This document shows, in pieces, positions 16,249 to 24,121 of a stretch of DNA of 64,000 bases. Position 1 is the stretch's first letter, and the number at the start of each line of letters is the position of its first letter. The translations under genes were made by a program, and so were the position numbers. Source of the DNA: Xanthobacteraceae bacterium (GTDB lineage: Bacteria; Pseudomonadota; Alphaproteobacteria; Rhizobiales; Xanthobacteraceae); assembly GCA_029239875.1 (NCBI GenBank), contig JARBUD010000002.1, forward strand, positions 124,001 through 188,000, read 5' to 3'. The notes beneath the pieces were generated by a model. The model was not told the DNA's origin, did not search any database, and saw nothing but the letters and a program-made list of their open reading frames with translations.

Positions 16249-18050
16249 AGCGCCGGCGCCGCAGCCGCCAGCGCCTCCCGCCAGCCGCCCTCCCGCGTGA
16301 TGTCGCGCGCGCCGGCCAGCACATGGCTCTCGCACAGAAAACCCTTCACCTCGCTGCCGTCCTCCAGCCCTACCGTGCCGATGGCGAGCGGCGCCGGCAC
16401 GCGGGCGAGGAAGTCGCCCAGCGTCATGCGCGGCAGCGCCCATATCTCGACCGCGATAGCGGCGCCCTGCCCATCGGCATTGCGCACCAGCCCCGGCCGC
16501 GCCGGCGGCCCGCCCGGCAGGGCATAGAGCTTGTAATGCGGCGCGGTGCGGCAGGCGCGCAGGAAGCGGGCGCCACGGCCGGTCAGCTCGTGATTGAGCG
16601 GCAGGCCTTCCATATGCGCGCCGCAGACGGCGAGCGCGATCTCGTCCGGGCCGACCTGCCCGGCGGCCGGCGCCCGCCGGCGGCCGCGCTCGACCAGCAG
16701 GGCCAGCGCGGCGCAGCGCGCATCCTCGCCCTTGCGCGCCAGGATGGTCAGGCTGCCGGGACGGCCGTCGCCACGCGGGCCGGTCGGTACGGCGATGCCG
16801 CACAGGTCGAGCAGATTGACGAAATTGGTGTAGGTGCCGAGCCGCGCATTCGGCCCGATCGGGTCGGCGCCGATCTCCTCCAGCGTGACGAAGGTCGGTA
16901 TGGTCGGCACGCAGATGAAGGCGGCATCGCCCAGCGCCTCCTCGCAGCGGCGCTTCAGCTCCTGCAACCGGTAGAGCCCCTTGAACGCGTCGACCGCCGT
17001 GAGCGCAAGTCCCGGGCCGAGGATCGCTCGGGTCGTCGAGTGCAGCGTCTCCGGCGCCTGCGCCAGCCGCGTGCCCACCGCGGCGATACGCTCGGCCACC
17101 CAGGGGCCGCTATAGAGCATCTCCGCCACGGCATAGAAGGGCGAGAAATCGATCTCCCGCACCTCGGCGCCGCCCGCCCGCAGCTTTTCGACGGTGGCGC
17201 GGAAATGCGCCGCCTGCGCCTCGTCGCCATGGGTGCGCAGCGTGACATCGTCGGGCACCGCGATGCGGGCCGCTGCCGGCAATGGCGACAGGCGCTGCTT
17301 CGGCAGCTCCCGCGACCAGGGATCGGCGGCGTCATAGAAAGCGGTGAGCTCGAACAGCTCCCACGCCTCGGCCACGCTGCCGGCGAAGACGGAGATGGTG
17401 TCGAGCGAGCGGCAGGCCGGCACCATGCCGATGGAAGAGAGCGCCCCCAGGCTCGGCTTCAGCCCGACGATGTCGTTGAACGCCGCCGGCACGCGCCCCG
17501 AGCCGGCCGTGTCGGTGCCGAGCGCGAAGGCGGCGAGCCCCCGCGCCACCGCCACCGCCGAGCCGGAGGAGGAGCCCCCCGGCACGAGCTCGGGATCGAC
17601 GGCGTTGCGCGGCACGGGATAGGGCGTGCGCACGCCGACGAGGCCCGTCGCGAACTGGTCGAGATTGGTCTTGCCGAGGCAGATGGCGCCCATCTCGCGC
17701 AGCCTGGCCACCACGGCCGCATCGGCCTCGGCGACATAGGTGAAGTCCGGGCACGCCGCCGTGGTCGGCATGCGGGCGACGTCGATATTGTCCTTCACCG
17801 CATAGGGTATGCCCCAAAGCGGACGCCCGTCCGGCGCCCCGAGCGCGCGCGCCTCGCCGAGCGCCGCATGGCGCGCCTCGTAGAGGAAGATGCCGGGATC
17901 ACTGAGCGCATCGAGCCGGCGGAACGCCTCTTCCACCACCGCTTCCGGGCTGAGCCCGCCGGCATAGGCCGCACGCAGCGCGGCGAGGGTGAAAGGCAGG
18001 CCCTGAAGCGGCGTCTGAAGCGGCGTCGCGTCACATCGCGAAACGGGCAT
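16245..18050 (-). CDS. atzF: allophanate hydrolase
   Basis: The 601-residue length is that of stand-alone AtzF-type allophanate hydrolases, with an amidase domain plus a C-terminal domain. Amidase-signature residues are visible: the catalytic Lys in YAVKDNID, the Gly/Ser loop PGGSSSGSAVAVA and the nucleophile Ser in DTAGSGRVPA. The last ~150 residues contain GLPLNHEL and GEVKGFL-like segments of the AtzF C-terminal domain. The enzyme splits allophanate to ammonia and CO2, the last step of urea amidolyase or s-triazine/biuret routes. The ATG at 18050 has GAGG 8 bases upstream; a longer frame to 18113 is less likely. A divergent LysR gene is the probable regulator. No urea carboxylase or biuret hydrolase is present nearby. 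Confidence 0.9.
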   Translation of the reverse strand: MPVSRCDATPLQTPLQGLPFTLAALRAAYAGGLSPEAVVEEAFRRLDALSDPGIFLYEARHAALGEARALGAPDGRPLWGIPYAVKDNIDVARMPTTAACPDFTYVAEADAAVVARLREMGAICLGKTNLDQFATGLVGVRTPYPVPRNAVDPELVPGGSSSGSAVAVARGLAAFALGTDTAGSGRVPAAFNDIVGLKPSLGALSSIGMVPACRSLDTISVFAGSVAEAWELFELTAFYDAADPWSRELPKQRLSPLPAAARIAVPDDVTLRTHGDEAQAAHFRATVEKLRAGGAEVREIDFSPFYAVAEMLYSGPWVAERIAAVGTRLAQAPETLHSTTRAILGPGLALTAVDAFKGLYRLQELKRRCEEALGDAAFICVPTIPTFVTLEEIGADPIGPNARLGTYTNFVNLLDLCGIAVPTGPRGDGRPGSLTILARKGEDARCAALALLVERGRRRAPAAGQVGPDEIALAVCGAHMEGLPLNHELTGRGARFLRACRTAPHYKLYALPGGPPARPGLVRNADGQGAAIAVEIWALPRMTLGDFLARVPAPLAIGTVGLEDGSEVKGFLCESHVLAGARDITREGGWREALAAAAPAL

Positions 18051-18201
18051 GAGCGAGACCTCGCGGAGGGGAAGGACAGCTTCGCAGGGCGCCACCCCTC
18101 GCGCCAGCCTCATCCTGCCGGTCTCCCCGCGTTCGCGAAAACTGCTATGTTTTCACCGAGGCGTTGCAATTTGTGCACCGCATCGGGAAATCGGCAGTTC
18201 C

Positions 18202-19113
18202 ATGCGGCACTTGTACACGTTCCGCCTGATCGAGGCCGTGGCCCGTGCCGGCTCCATGCGCCGGGCGGCGGAGGACATGGCCATCACCGCCTCGGCGCTG
18301 AACCGGCGGGTGCGCCGCTTCGAGGAGGAGTTCGGCGCCGAGCTGTTCGAGCGCCTGCCCGGCGGCGTGCGGCTGAACCCCGCCGGCGAATTGCTGCTGC
18401 ACCATTACCGCGCGAGCCTCTCCGACCTCGCCCGGGTGCAGGGACAGGTGGCCGACCTCTCGGGCGAGCGGCGCGGCCATGTCTCCATCGCCTGCTCGCA
18501 GGCGCTGCTGCCCTATTTCCTGCCCGAGCAGATCGCCCGCTACCGCGCCGACCATCCCGGCGTCACCTTCGGCGTGAAGGTGCGCGACCGCGCCGAGGCC
18601 GAGCAGGAGCTCGCCTCCTTTGCCAGCGATCTCGCCTTGGTCTTCGAGCCGGTCTACCTCGTCGATTTCGAGGTGATCCGGATCGTGCCGCAGCCGGTGG
18701 TGGCGGTGATGGCCGCCGACCATCCGCTCGCACGCAAGCAGGAACTGCGCCTGCGCGACTGCCTGGACGCGCCGCATGTGGCGCCGGCCGTGAAATACGG
18801 CGTGCGCCATCTGCTCGACTTCGCCGCGCGCAAGGGCTCACGCCGGGTCGCGCCCATCGTCGAGACCGAGAGCTTCGAGCTGATCCGCCATTATGTGCTG
18901 CACGAGCGGGCGGTCGGCTTCCAGATCCCCATCGGTCTGCGCGATCCCGGCGACGGCTCGCTGGTGTTCCGCCCGATCGCCGAGCGCGACCTGCCGGCCG
19001 GCAACCTCATCCTCGGCCAGATGCGCGGGCGCTCCCTGCCCGTCGCCCCCGCCCGCTTCGCCCAGCGCCTCGCCAACGCGCTGAAGGACTATGCGGGGGG
19101 CTCCGATCCATAG
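18202..19113 (+). CDS. LysR-family transcriptional regulator (divergent from atzF)
   Basis: This 303-residue protein starts at ATG 18202 with MRHLYTFRLIEAVARAG and a winged helix-turn-helix in residues about 1-60 (SMRRAAEDMAITASALNRRVRRFE). A LysR substrate-binding domain follows (GHVSIACSQALLPYFLPEQI onward). An upstream in-frame ATG at 18049 would place 51 unconserved residues before the HTH, so the later start is preferred. The gene is divergent from atzF with a 151-bp gap. That is the classic arrangement for a LysR activator of the neighbour and of itself, so the effector may be a urea-pathway intermediate; that is inference. It is followed immediately by a dispersed palindromic repeat. 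Confidence 0.88.
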   Translation: MRHLYTFRLIEAVARAGSMRRAAEDMAITASALNRRVRRFEEEFGAELFERLPGGVRLNPAGELLLHHYRASLSDLARVQGQVADLSGERRGHVSIACSQALLPYFLPEQIARYRADHPGVTFGVKVRDRAEAEQELASFASDLALVFEPVYLVDFEVIRIVPQPVVAVMAADHPLARKQELRLRDCLDAPHVAPAVKYGVRHLLDFAARKGSRRVAPIVETESFELIRHYVLHERAVGFQIPIGLRDPGDGSLVFRPIAERDLPAGNLILGQMRGRSLPVAPARFAQRLANALKDYAGGSDP

Positions 19114-19117
19114 TCCC

Positions 19118-19207
19118 CTCATCCCCGGGCTTGACCCGGGGACCCAGAGACCTTGCCTCCATCATGCGGCGCGAAGCCTGGGTGGCCGGGTCAAGCCCGG
19201 CCATGAG
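19118..19207. repeat. dispersed intergenic palindrome, copy 1
   Basis: A 30-nt left arm (19118-19147, CTCATCCCCGGGCTTGACCC...) pairs with a 30-nt right arm (19178-19207) with few mismatches. Together they form a long cruciform or RNA hairpin between the convergent LysR and GlxA-like genes. The CCCCGGG-CTTGA-CCCGGG core is typical of multicopy extragenic palindromes in Hyphomicrobiales genomes. Copy 2 at 31681-31776 has a related core. Confidence 0.8.
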
Positions 19208-19247
19208 GGCGGAGATGGCCTTGGCGCAGGCCGAGCGGGCGCAGGCC

Positions 19248-20210
19248 CTAGGCGTCCTCCAGCTCCGCCTCCTCGACCGGCGCCGGTCCCCGCGCCTGCC
19301 GCCGGATCACCTGCGGCGGCTGGCCGAAGCTGCGCAGGAAGGCGCGGCGCATGCGGTCGCGATCCGTGAAGCCGGTCTGCCGGGCCACCATGTCGATGGG
19401 ATGGGCGGTGTCCTCCATCAGCGCCCGCGCCGCCTCGAGCCGCATATGCTCCACCGCCTTGGCCGGCGACTGGCCGGTCTCGTTCTGGAAGGCGCGGCTG
19501 AACTGGCGCGGCGAGAGATGCGCCACCTCCGCCAGTTCCTCGACGTTCAGCCGGTTCGACAGGTTCGTCCGCGCATAAGTCAGCACCTTCTGGATGCGGT
19601 CGGATTTCGGCTCCAGCTCCAGCAGCGAGGAGAACTGCGACTGGCCGCCGGAGCGGCGATGATAGAGCACCAGCTTGCGCGCCACCGCGCGCGCCGCCTC
19701 GAGGCCGAGGTCTTCCTCGATCAGCGCCAGCGACAGGTCGATCCCGGCGCTCATGCCGGCCGAGGTCCAGACCGGGCCATCGGCGATGAAGATGCGGTCC
19801 TCCTCGACCTTGATCTTCGGGTAGCGCTCGGCCAGTTCGCGGGCACGCAGCCAGTGGGTGGTGGCGCGCCGCCCGTCCAGCAGCCCCGCCTCCGCGAGCA
19901 GGAAGGCGCCCATGCAGGGGCCGGCGATGCGGCGTGCCTGCGCGGCGGCACGGCGGACGAAGGCGATGGTCGGCGCCGGCGCATCCTCCATGCTGGCGCC
20001 GAAGACGAGGAGGTCGTAGCGCGCCTCGCCGAGCTCCTGCGTGACCACCTCGAAGCCGAGCGAGGTGCGCACCGGCCCGCCGCACTCGGAGATCATGCGG
20101 ATGTCGTAGATGGGCTGCGGCGCCCCGAGATTGGCGATCTCGAACGCCGTCGAGACGGCGAAGCCCATCGGCACATAGCCCTCGGTGACGACGAAGCCGA
20201 CCCTGCGCAT
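19248..20210 (-). CDS. GlxA/FtrA-type regulator (DJ-1/PfpI domain plus AraC HTH)
   Basis: This protein has about 320 residues. The N-terminal half (5-175) is a DJ-1/PfpI-like domain with the nucleophile-elbow-like CMGAFLLAEAGLLDGRRATTHW. The C-terminal half has an AraC helix-turn-helix pair (LNVEELAEVAHLSPRQFSRAF and a second HTH ending DRDRMRRAFLRSFG). Such proteins sense small molecules and regulate nearby catabolic or stress genes. ATG 20210 was chosen because AAGGA lies 7 bases upstream; ATG 20225 adds five residues but sits in the inverted repeat 20225-20259. The gene is divergent from the SDR gene, its most likely target. The ligand is unknown. Confidence 0.87.
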   Translation of the reverse strand: MRRVGFVVTEGYVPMGFAVSTAFEIANLGAPQPIYDIRMISECGGPVRTSLGFEVVTQELGEARYDLLVFGASMEDAPAPTIAFVRRAAAQARRIAGPCMGAFLLAEAGLLDGRRATTHWLRARELAERYPKIKVEEDRIFIADGPVWTSAGMSAGIDLSLALIEEDLGLEAARAVARKLVLYHRRSGGQSQFSSLLELEPKSDRIQKVLTYARTNLSNRLNVEELAEVAHLSPRQFSRAFQNETGQSPAKAVEHMRLEAARALMEDTAHPIDMVARQTGFTDRDRMRRAFLRSFGQPPQVIRRQARGPAPVEEAELEDA

Positions 20211-20224
20211 GGCGTTGTCCTTCA

Positions 20225-20259
20225 TGTCTCGAATTGCCGTTTATATGACATTTGAGACA
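20225..20259. promoter_or_regulatory. inverted repeat between glxA-like and SDR genes, candidate operator
   Basis: TGTCTCGAAT (20225-20234) and ATTTGAGACA (20250-20259) form 10-bp arms with one mismatch and a 15-bp A/T-richer spacer. A second small palindrome, AGACTAGTCT, lies at 20270-20279. The location in the divergent promoter region suits a regulator binding site; the regulator's specificity is unknown. Confidence 0.5.
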
Positions 20260-20317
20260 CAGGCCCGCAAGACTAGTCTCCTCCTGGAAAGCCCCATCGG
20301 GCACAGGAGACCTGATC

Positions 20318-21124
20318 ATGAGCACGTCGAAGGGCACCGCCCTCGTCACCGGCGCGTCGAGCGGCATCGGCGCCATCTATGCCGACCGGCTGGCCCGGCG
20401 CGGCTACGACCTCATCCTCGTCGCGCGCAACACCGCGCGCCTGCAGGAGGTGGCGAAGCGTGTCACCGGTGGCAGCGGAAATGTCACCGATATTGTCACC
20501 GCCGATCTCGGCACGGCCGAGGGCCTCCGCCGCGTCGAGGCGCTGCTGAAGGCGAACGCGGCGATCACCCTGCTGGTCAACAATGCCGGCTTCGGCTCGG
20601 CGGCGCCGCTGCTCGACGCCGATGTCGGCCGCATGGAGGAGATGATCGACCTCAACGTCAAGGCCTTGACGCGGCTCACCTATGCCGCCGTGCCCGGCTT
20701 CGTGGCGCGCGGCAGGGGCGCGGTGATCAACATCTCCTCCATCGTCGCCATCGCGCCCGAACTGCTCAACGACGTCTATGGAGCCAGCAAGGCCTATGTG
20801 CTGGCGTTCACCCAGTCACTGAAGCACCAGCTCGCGCAAAAAGGCGTGCAGCTACAGGCAGTTCTGCCCGGCGTGACCGCCACGGAGTTCTGGGACGTCG
20901 CCGGCGTCGGCGGCCACGGCAACCTGCCGAAGGAGTGGGTGATGACCGCCGAAGACCTGGTGGACGCGGCCCTCGTCGGCTTCGACGCCGGCGAGGTCGT
21001 CACCATCCCGCCGCTGCAGGACGGTACCGAATGGGAAGCTTATGAGAATGCGCGGCAAGCCATGTCCAGCCATCTCAGCCACACGACCCCGGCCCCCCGC
21101 TACCGCCGGGCGAGCGCCGCCTGA
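20318..21124 (+). CDS. short-chain dehydrogenase/reductase (SDR)
   Basis: This 268-residue classical SDR has the cofactor motif TGASSGIG (about 12-19) and an NNAGFG stretch. The catalytic Ser is in INISSI and the Tyr-x3-Lys is YGASKAY. It carries out NAD(P)-dependent oxidation or reduction of an alcohol or ketone; the substrate cannot be read. The start at ATG 20318 is fixed by AGGAGA about 8 bases upstream; longer in-frame starts at 20252 lack a conserved sequence. It is divergent from a GlxA-type regulator with a likely operator in between. It is followed, 3 bp after its stop, by the convergent ggt gene. Confidence 0.88.
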   Translation: MSTSKGTALVTGASSGIGAIYADRLARRGYDLILVARNTARLQEVAKRVTGGSGNVTDIVTADLGTAEGLRRVEALLKANAAITLLVNNAGFGSAAPLLDADVGRMEEMIDLNVKALTRLTYAAVPGFVARGRGAVINISSIVAIAPELLNDVYGASKAYVLAFTQSLKHQLAQKGVQLQAVLPGVTATEFWDVAGVGGHGNLPKEWVMTAEDLVDAALVGFDAGEVVTIPPLQDGTEWEAYENARQAMSSHLSHTTPAPRYRRASAA

Positions 21125-21127
21125 GCG

Positions 21128-22717
21128 TCAAATCCCCAGCGCGCAGCCATCCTTGCGCGGATCGGAGGCGCCGGTGAGGATGCCGTTCACCCGATCGAGG
21201 CGGATGGCCTGCGCGCCGCCGATCGGCCGGCCAGACGGCACAATGTCGAAGCCGCGCCGGCGCAGCTCGGCGAGCGTCTCCGCGGGGAAGGTGTCCTCGG
21301 CCTCGATCTGCGTCGTGCCGGGCATCGGGAACAGGCGCGGCAGGTCGATCGCCGCCTGCGGCTCCAGGCCGAAATCCAGCACCTTGGAGATGAAATGGGC
21401 GTGGCCCATGGCCTGGTAATGCCCGCCCATCACCCCGAACGGCATGAACGGCCGGCCGTCCTTTGTCACCATGCCCGGGATGATGGTGTGCATCGGCCGC
21501 TTGCGCGGCGCCAATTCGTTCGGATGGCCCTCTTCGAGCACGAAGCTCTGGCCGCGATTGTGGAACAGCACGCCCGAGCGGGGCGCCAGCAAGCCCGCCC
21601 CATAGGGATTGAAGATCGAGTTGATGAAGCTGGCGCAGTTCCGGTCCTTGTCGACCACGCAGATATAGACGGTGTCGCGATGCTCGGCACCGGCGAGGCT
21701 CGGCGCCGAGGCGCCGGCACGGTCGAGCCGGATGCGGCCGGCAAGCTCGTCCGCCAGTGCGTCGGAGAGGAGGTGGTCGACCGGCACCCCGGATTGCACC
21801 GGGTCAGCGAGGTGGCGGTCGCGCTCGGCATAGGCGAGACGCGTCGCCTCGATCTCCACATGCAGCCGGTCGGCGGAGAGCGGATCGCCCTCGGCGGGAA
21901 AGCGCGCGAGGATGTTGAGGATCATCAGCGCAACGATGCCCTGGCCGTTCGGGGGGCACTCATGAATCTCGTGCCCGCGGAAGCTCGTGCGGATCGGCTC
22001 GACATAGTCGCCGGCGGCCTGAGCGAAATCCTCGAGCGTGTGCAACCCGCCGAGGCCGTTCAGATAGGCCACCATGTCCTGCGCCACCGGCCCGCGATAG
22101 AAGCCGTCGCGTCCCTCGTGGGCGATGATCTCCAGCGTGTCGGCGAGCTCCGGCTGGCGATGCACCGCGCCGACCGCAGTCGGCTTGCCGCCGGGCAGGA
22201 AAACCCGCGCCGCATTGGCGTCGCCGGCGAGCAGCGCCGTCTCGCGCCCCCAGTCGTACTGCACCCGCTCGGAGACCGCATAGCCTTCGCGGGCGAGGCG
22301 GATCGCCGGCGCCAGCAGTTCGGCGAAGGGCATGCGGCCATGGGCGGCATGCAGCTTCGTCCAGGCATCGACCGCGCCCGGCACGGTGACGGCATGCGGC
22401 GACTGGCGCGGGATCTGCGTCAGGCCCTGTTCGCGCAGATGCGCCGCCGTGAGCGCCGCTGGCGCGCGCCCCGAGCCGTTAAAGGCATGCACCTTCCCAT
22501 CCTCGCCGGCCAGCAGCGCGAAGCAGTCGCCGCCTATCCCGGTCGAGCCGGGCTCGACCACGCACTGCACGGCGATGGCGGCGATGGCGGCGTCGAGCGC
22601 GTTGCCGCCGGCTTCCAGCACGCGGATGGCGGCGAGCGTCGAGGAGGGGTGCGAGGTGGCCGCCATCGCTTCGCGGGTGACGACGGCGGAGCGGCCCGGC
22701 TTCTGGAAATCGCGCAT
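21128..22717 (-). CDS. ggt: gamma-glutamyltransferase family protein
   Basis: The 529-residue protein has the Ntn-hydrolase GGT architecture: an N-terminal MAATSHPSSTLAA...GGNALDAAIA, PGSTGIGGDCF, and a self-cleavage/nucleophile Thr in HRDTVYICVVD. The conserved C-terminal MHTIIPGM and GVMGGHYQAMGH follow. It hydrolyses or transfers the gamma-glutamyl group of glutathione and related compounds, or acts as a related acylase. No signal peptide is visible at the chosen start, so this form is probably cytoplasmic. ATG 22717 has AAGGA upstream; the longer frame to 22822 would run into tRNA-Leu and is rejected. Some GGT-like proteins act on other gamma-glutamyl or acyl substrates, so the exact substrate is uncertain. 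Confidence 0.9.
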   Translation of the reverse strand: MRDFQKPGRSAVVTREAMAATSHPSSTLAAIRVLEAGGNALDAAIAAIAVQCVVEPGSTGIGGDCFALLAGEDGKVHAFNGSGRAPAALTAAHLREQGLTQIPRQSPHAVTVPGAVDAWTKLHAAHGRMPFAELLAPAIRLAREGYAVSERVQYDWGRETALLAGDANAARVFLPGGKPTAVGAVHRQPELADTLEIIAHEGRDGFYRGPVAQDMVAYLNGLGGLHTLEDFAQAAGDYVEPIRTSFRGHEIHECPPNGQGIVALMILNILARFPAEGDPLSADRLHVEIEATRLAYAERDRHLADPVQSGVPVDHLLSDALADELAGRIRLDRAGASAPSLAGAEHRDTVYICVVDKDRNCASFINSIFNPYGAGLLAPRSGVLFHNRGQSFVLEEGHPNELAPRKRPMHTIIPGMVTKDGRPFMPFGVMGGHYQAMGHAHFISKVLDFGLEPQAAIDLPRLFPMPGTTQIEAEDTFPAETLAELRRRGFDIVPSGRPIGGAQAIRLDRVNGILTGASDPRKDGCALGI

Positions 22718-22784
22718 GTCGGCAGGTCCTTGCGGCCGCTGGCGGCCGCCAACGTCACAGCCTGCTCGGCCTTCATGGGAGATG

Positions 22785-22871
22785 TGGTGCGGGTGGTCGG
22801 ACTCGAACCGACACTCTGTCACCAGAAACGGATTTTGAGTCCGCCGCGTCTACCGGTTCCGCCACACCCGC
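22785..22871 (-). tRNA. tRNA-Leu (anticodon CAA)
   Basis: Read on the minus strand, the 87-nt sequence has a 7-bp acceptor stem (GCGGGTG with CACCCGC) and an encoded CCA end. The anticodon stem-loop is CGGA-CTCAAAA-TCCG, giving anticodon CAA. It has the long variable arm of a class II tRNA and a T-loop GGTTCGAGTCC. It reads UUG codons. It lies upstream of ggt, and no integrase or duplicated att site is seen near it. Confidence 0.95.
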
Positions 22872-22960
22872 GCTGCCGGTCCCGCGCCGGCGAAGCGCGG
22901 CGGACTATAGCGGCCCGCGCGGCGCGGGCAACCCTCCAGGAAACCGGCGGGGGCCGGCGC

Positions 22961-23452
22961 TCAGGGCGCCGGCTGGCAGGTGCCGAAGGCGGTCAGCACC
23001 TTGCCGCCGGCAAGCGTGGTGAGCGTGGCGTCCGGCTTGGTGCGCGATATCTGGATCGCCCAGGCGGTCATGTCGTCATTGCCGTCGAGGATCAGGCTGT
23101 CGCCGTCGCCGATGACGCTCTGGATCGAGCTGATATGCGGCAGGTCGTTGTCGGCCGTGCTGGCGATGATCTGCTCGCCGAAATGGATGAGGAAGCGCGC
23201 CGGCAGGTCGATGGTGCCGAGCTCGGTGGACGGGCCGCAGCCCTTGGCCTCGCAGACATAGACCTTGTCGAAGCTGCAGGCTGTCGGCGGCGGCAGCGCG
23301 TCGTCGTCAGCTGGCGCGGCCGGCGGCATGGCGTCGGAGGGATTGCCCTGCGGGCTGGCCTGGGCGGCCGGCGCCGCCGGCGCGGCGCCCTGGGCATGCG
23401 CGGCGGCGAGGCCCAGCATCAGGCAGAGGGCGGTGGCTGTCGTCTTGAGCAT
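22961..23452 (-). CDS. hypothetical periplasmic protein with Cys-rich core
   Basis: This 163-residue protein has a clear Sec signal peptide: MLKTT, a hydrophobic ALCLMLGLAAA core, and an AHAQG cleavage region near residue 20. A low-complexity Ala/Pro linker follows (about 20-55). A compact domain then contains CSFDKVYVCEAKGCG and ends FGTCQPAP, so four Cys could form disulfides. The domain carries several conserved-looking turns (DLPARFLIHFGEQII, DGDSLILDGND). No family is recognised. The ATG at 23452 was chosen because the signal peptide begins there. The neighbours are another small exported protein on the same strand and tRNA-Leu. Confidence 0.7.
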   Translation of the reverse strand: MLKTTATALCLMLGLAAAHAQGAAPAAPAAQASPQGNPSDAMPPAAPADDDALPPPTACSFDKVYVCEAKGCGPSTELGTIDLPARFLIHFGEQIIASTADNDLPHISSIQSVIGDGDSLILDGNDDMTAWAIQISRTKPDATLTTLAGGKVLTAFGTCQPAP

Positions 23453-23501
23453 GGGATGACCCTGGCGCTTGACCGAGGAAACGCGAAGCTGGCGGGCGGC
23501 T

Positions 23502-23801
23502 TCAGTAGACCGGCGTCCGGCACGGCGGATAGGGCGGGGCGCCGCAATAGCCCGGGCCATAGGCCGGCGCCGGCCGCGGCGCGTAGTACACCGGCGGCGG
23601 GGGCGGCGGGGGCGGCGCGTAGTAATAGGTCTTGGGCTGGGTCGCGGCCGTCACGGCCGATCCGATCAGCGCGCCCGCCACCAGGCCGCCGATCAGCGCG
23701 CCGGTGGAGTTCTTCGCCTGCACCGGCAGGCTTGCGGTCATCATCGGCAGGACGATGGCGAGGGCCAGTCCGCCGCGCAGTGTCGATCGAAGAACGCTCA
23801 T
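23502..23801 (-). CDS. small exported glycine-zipper protein with Pro/Tyr-rich tail
   Basis: This 99-residue protein starts MSVLRSTLRGG with a signal-like hydrophobic stretch and an ASLPVQAK cleavage region near residue 29. A glycine-zipper segment GALIGGLVAGALIGSAV follows, then a tail with YYYAPPPPPPPPVYYAP and repeated Pro/Tyr and Cys residues. Glycine zippers insert into or pack against membranes, and the tail resembles surface or outer-membrane linkers. The start at ATG 23801 is the one that exposes the signal peptide; longer in-frame versions run into unstructured sequence. Function is unknown. It lies 49 bp upstream of the other small periplasmic protein and may be co-transcribed with it. 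Confidence 0.65.
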   Translation of the reverse strand: MSVLRSTLRGGLALAIVLPMMTASLPVQAKNSTGALIGGLVAGALIGSAVTAATQPKTYYYAPPPPPPPPVYYAPRPAPAYGPGYCGAPPYPPCRTPVY

Positions 23802-24121
23802 GTTCCGCCTCGTGCGAATCGCCGGCCCGACTATCGCGTGCCGGGCCTCCGGGGACAAGCAGGAGAATACCGGCCTGCAATTGCGGCAGGATGGTGGAAC
23901 CCGCCGCCGCCGCTTCGACCCGATGTTGCTAAGACATTGGCAGGCATCGCCTTTCGCCCGACCGAAGCAGCACGCGCCGTAACGTAAATGCTCCATTTCC
24001 ACCGCAAGCCGGCCGCGATCGCGCGCCAGCATTATCGGCGGTTGGCGAACCATCTCCGCTCCGGCGCGTTGCCGGTATCGAGCCCCCGGTCCTGCCGGAG
24101 CGGACGATAGTGGAGGTTGAA
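23802..24121. other. 320-bp divergent intergenic region
   Basis: This is the divergent upstream region for the glycine-zipper gene (minus) and the Tat peptide gene (plus). It must hold both promoters, but I found no convincing -35/-10 pair, repeat or RNA. Open frames in it lack start sites or coding character. Confidence 0.5.

Noticed and set aside
16323-20255. Open reading frame of 1310 codons on the plus strand across atzF, the LysR gene and the GlxA-like gene
   Set aside because: It lies antisense to or out of frame with well-recognised genes on both strands, has Arg/Pro/Gly-rich low-complexity translation and no domain. It is a product of high GC content.
22785-22871. tRNA-Leu as attachment site of an integrated element
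   Set aside because: No integrase and no repeated tRNA 3' end were seen on either side; neighbours are ordinary chromosomal genes.
21395-23932. 845-codon plus-strand frame across ggt, tRNA-Leu and the small exported genes
   Set aside because: It runs through a tRNA and several better-supported minus-strand genes; shadow frame.
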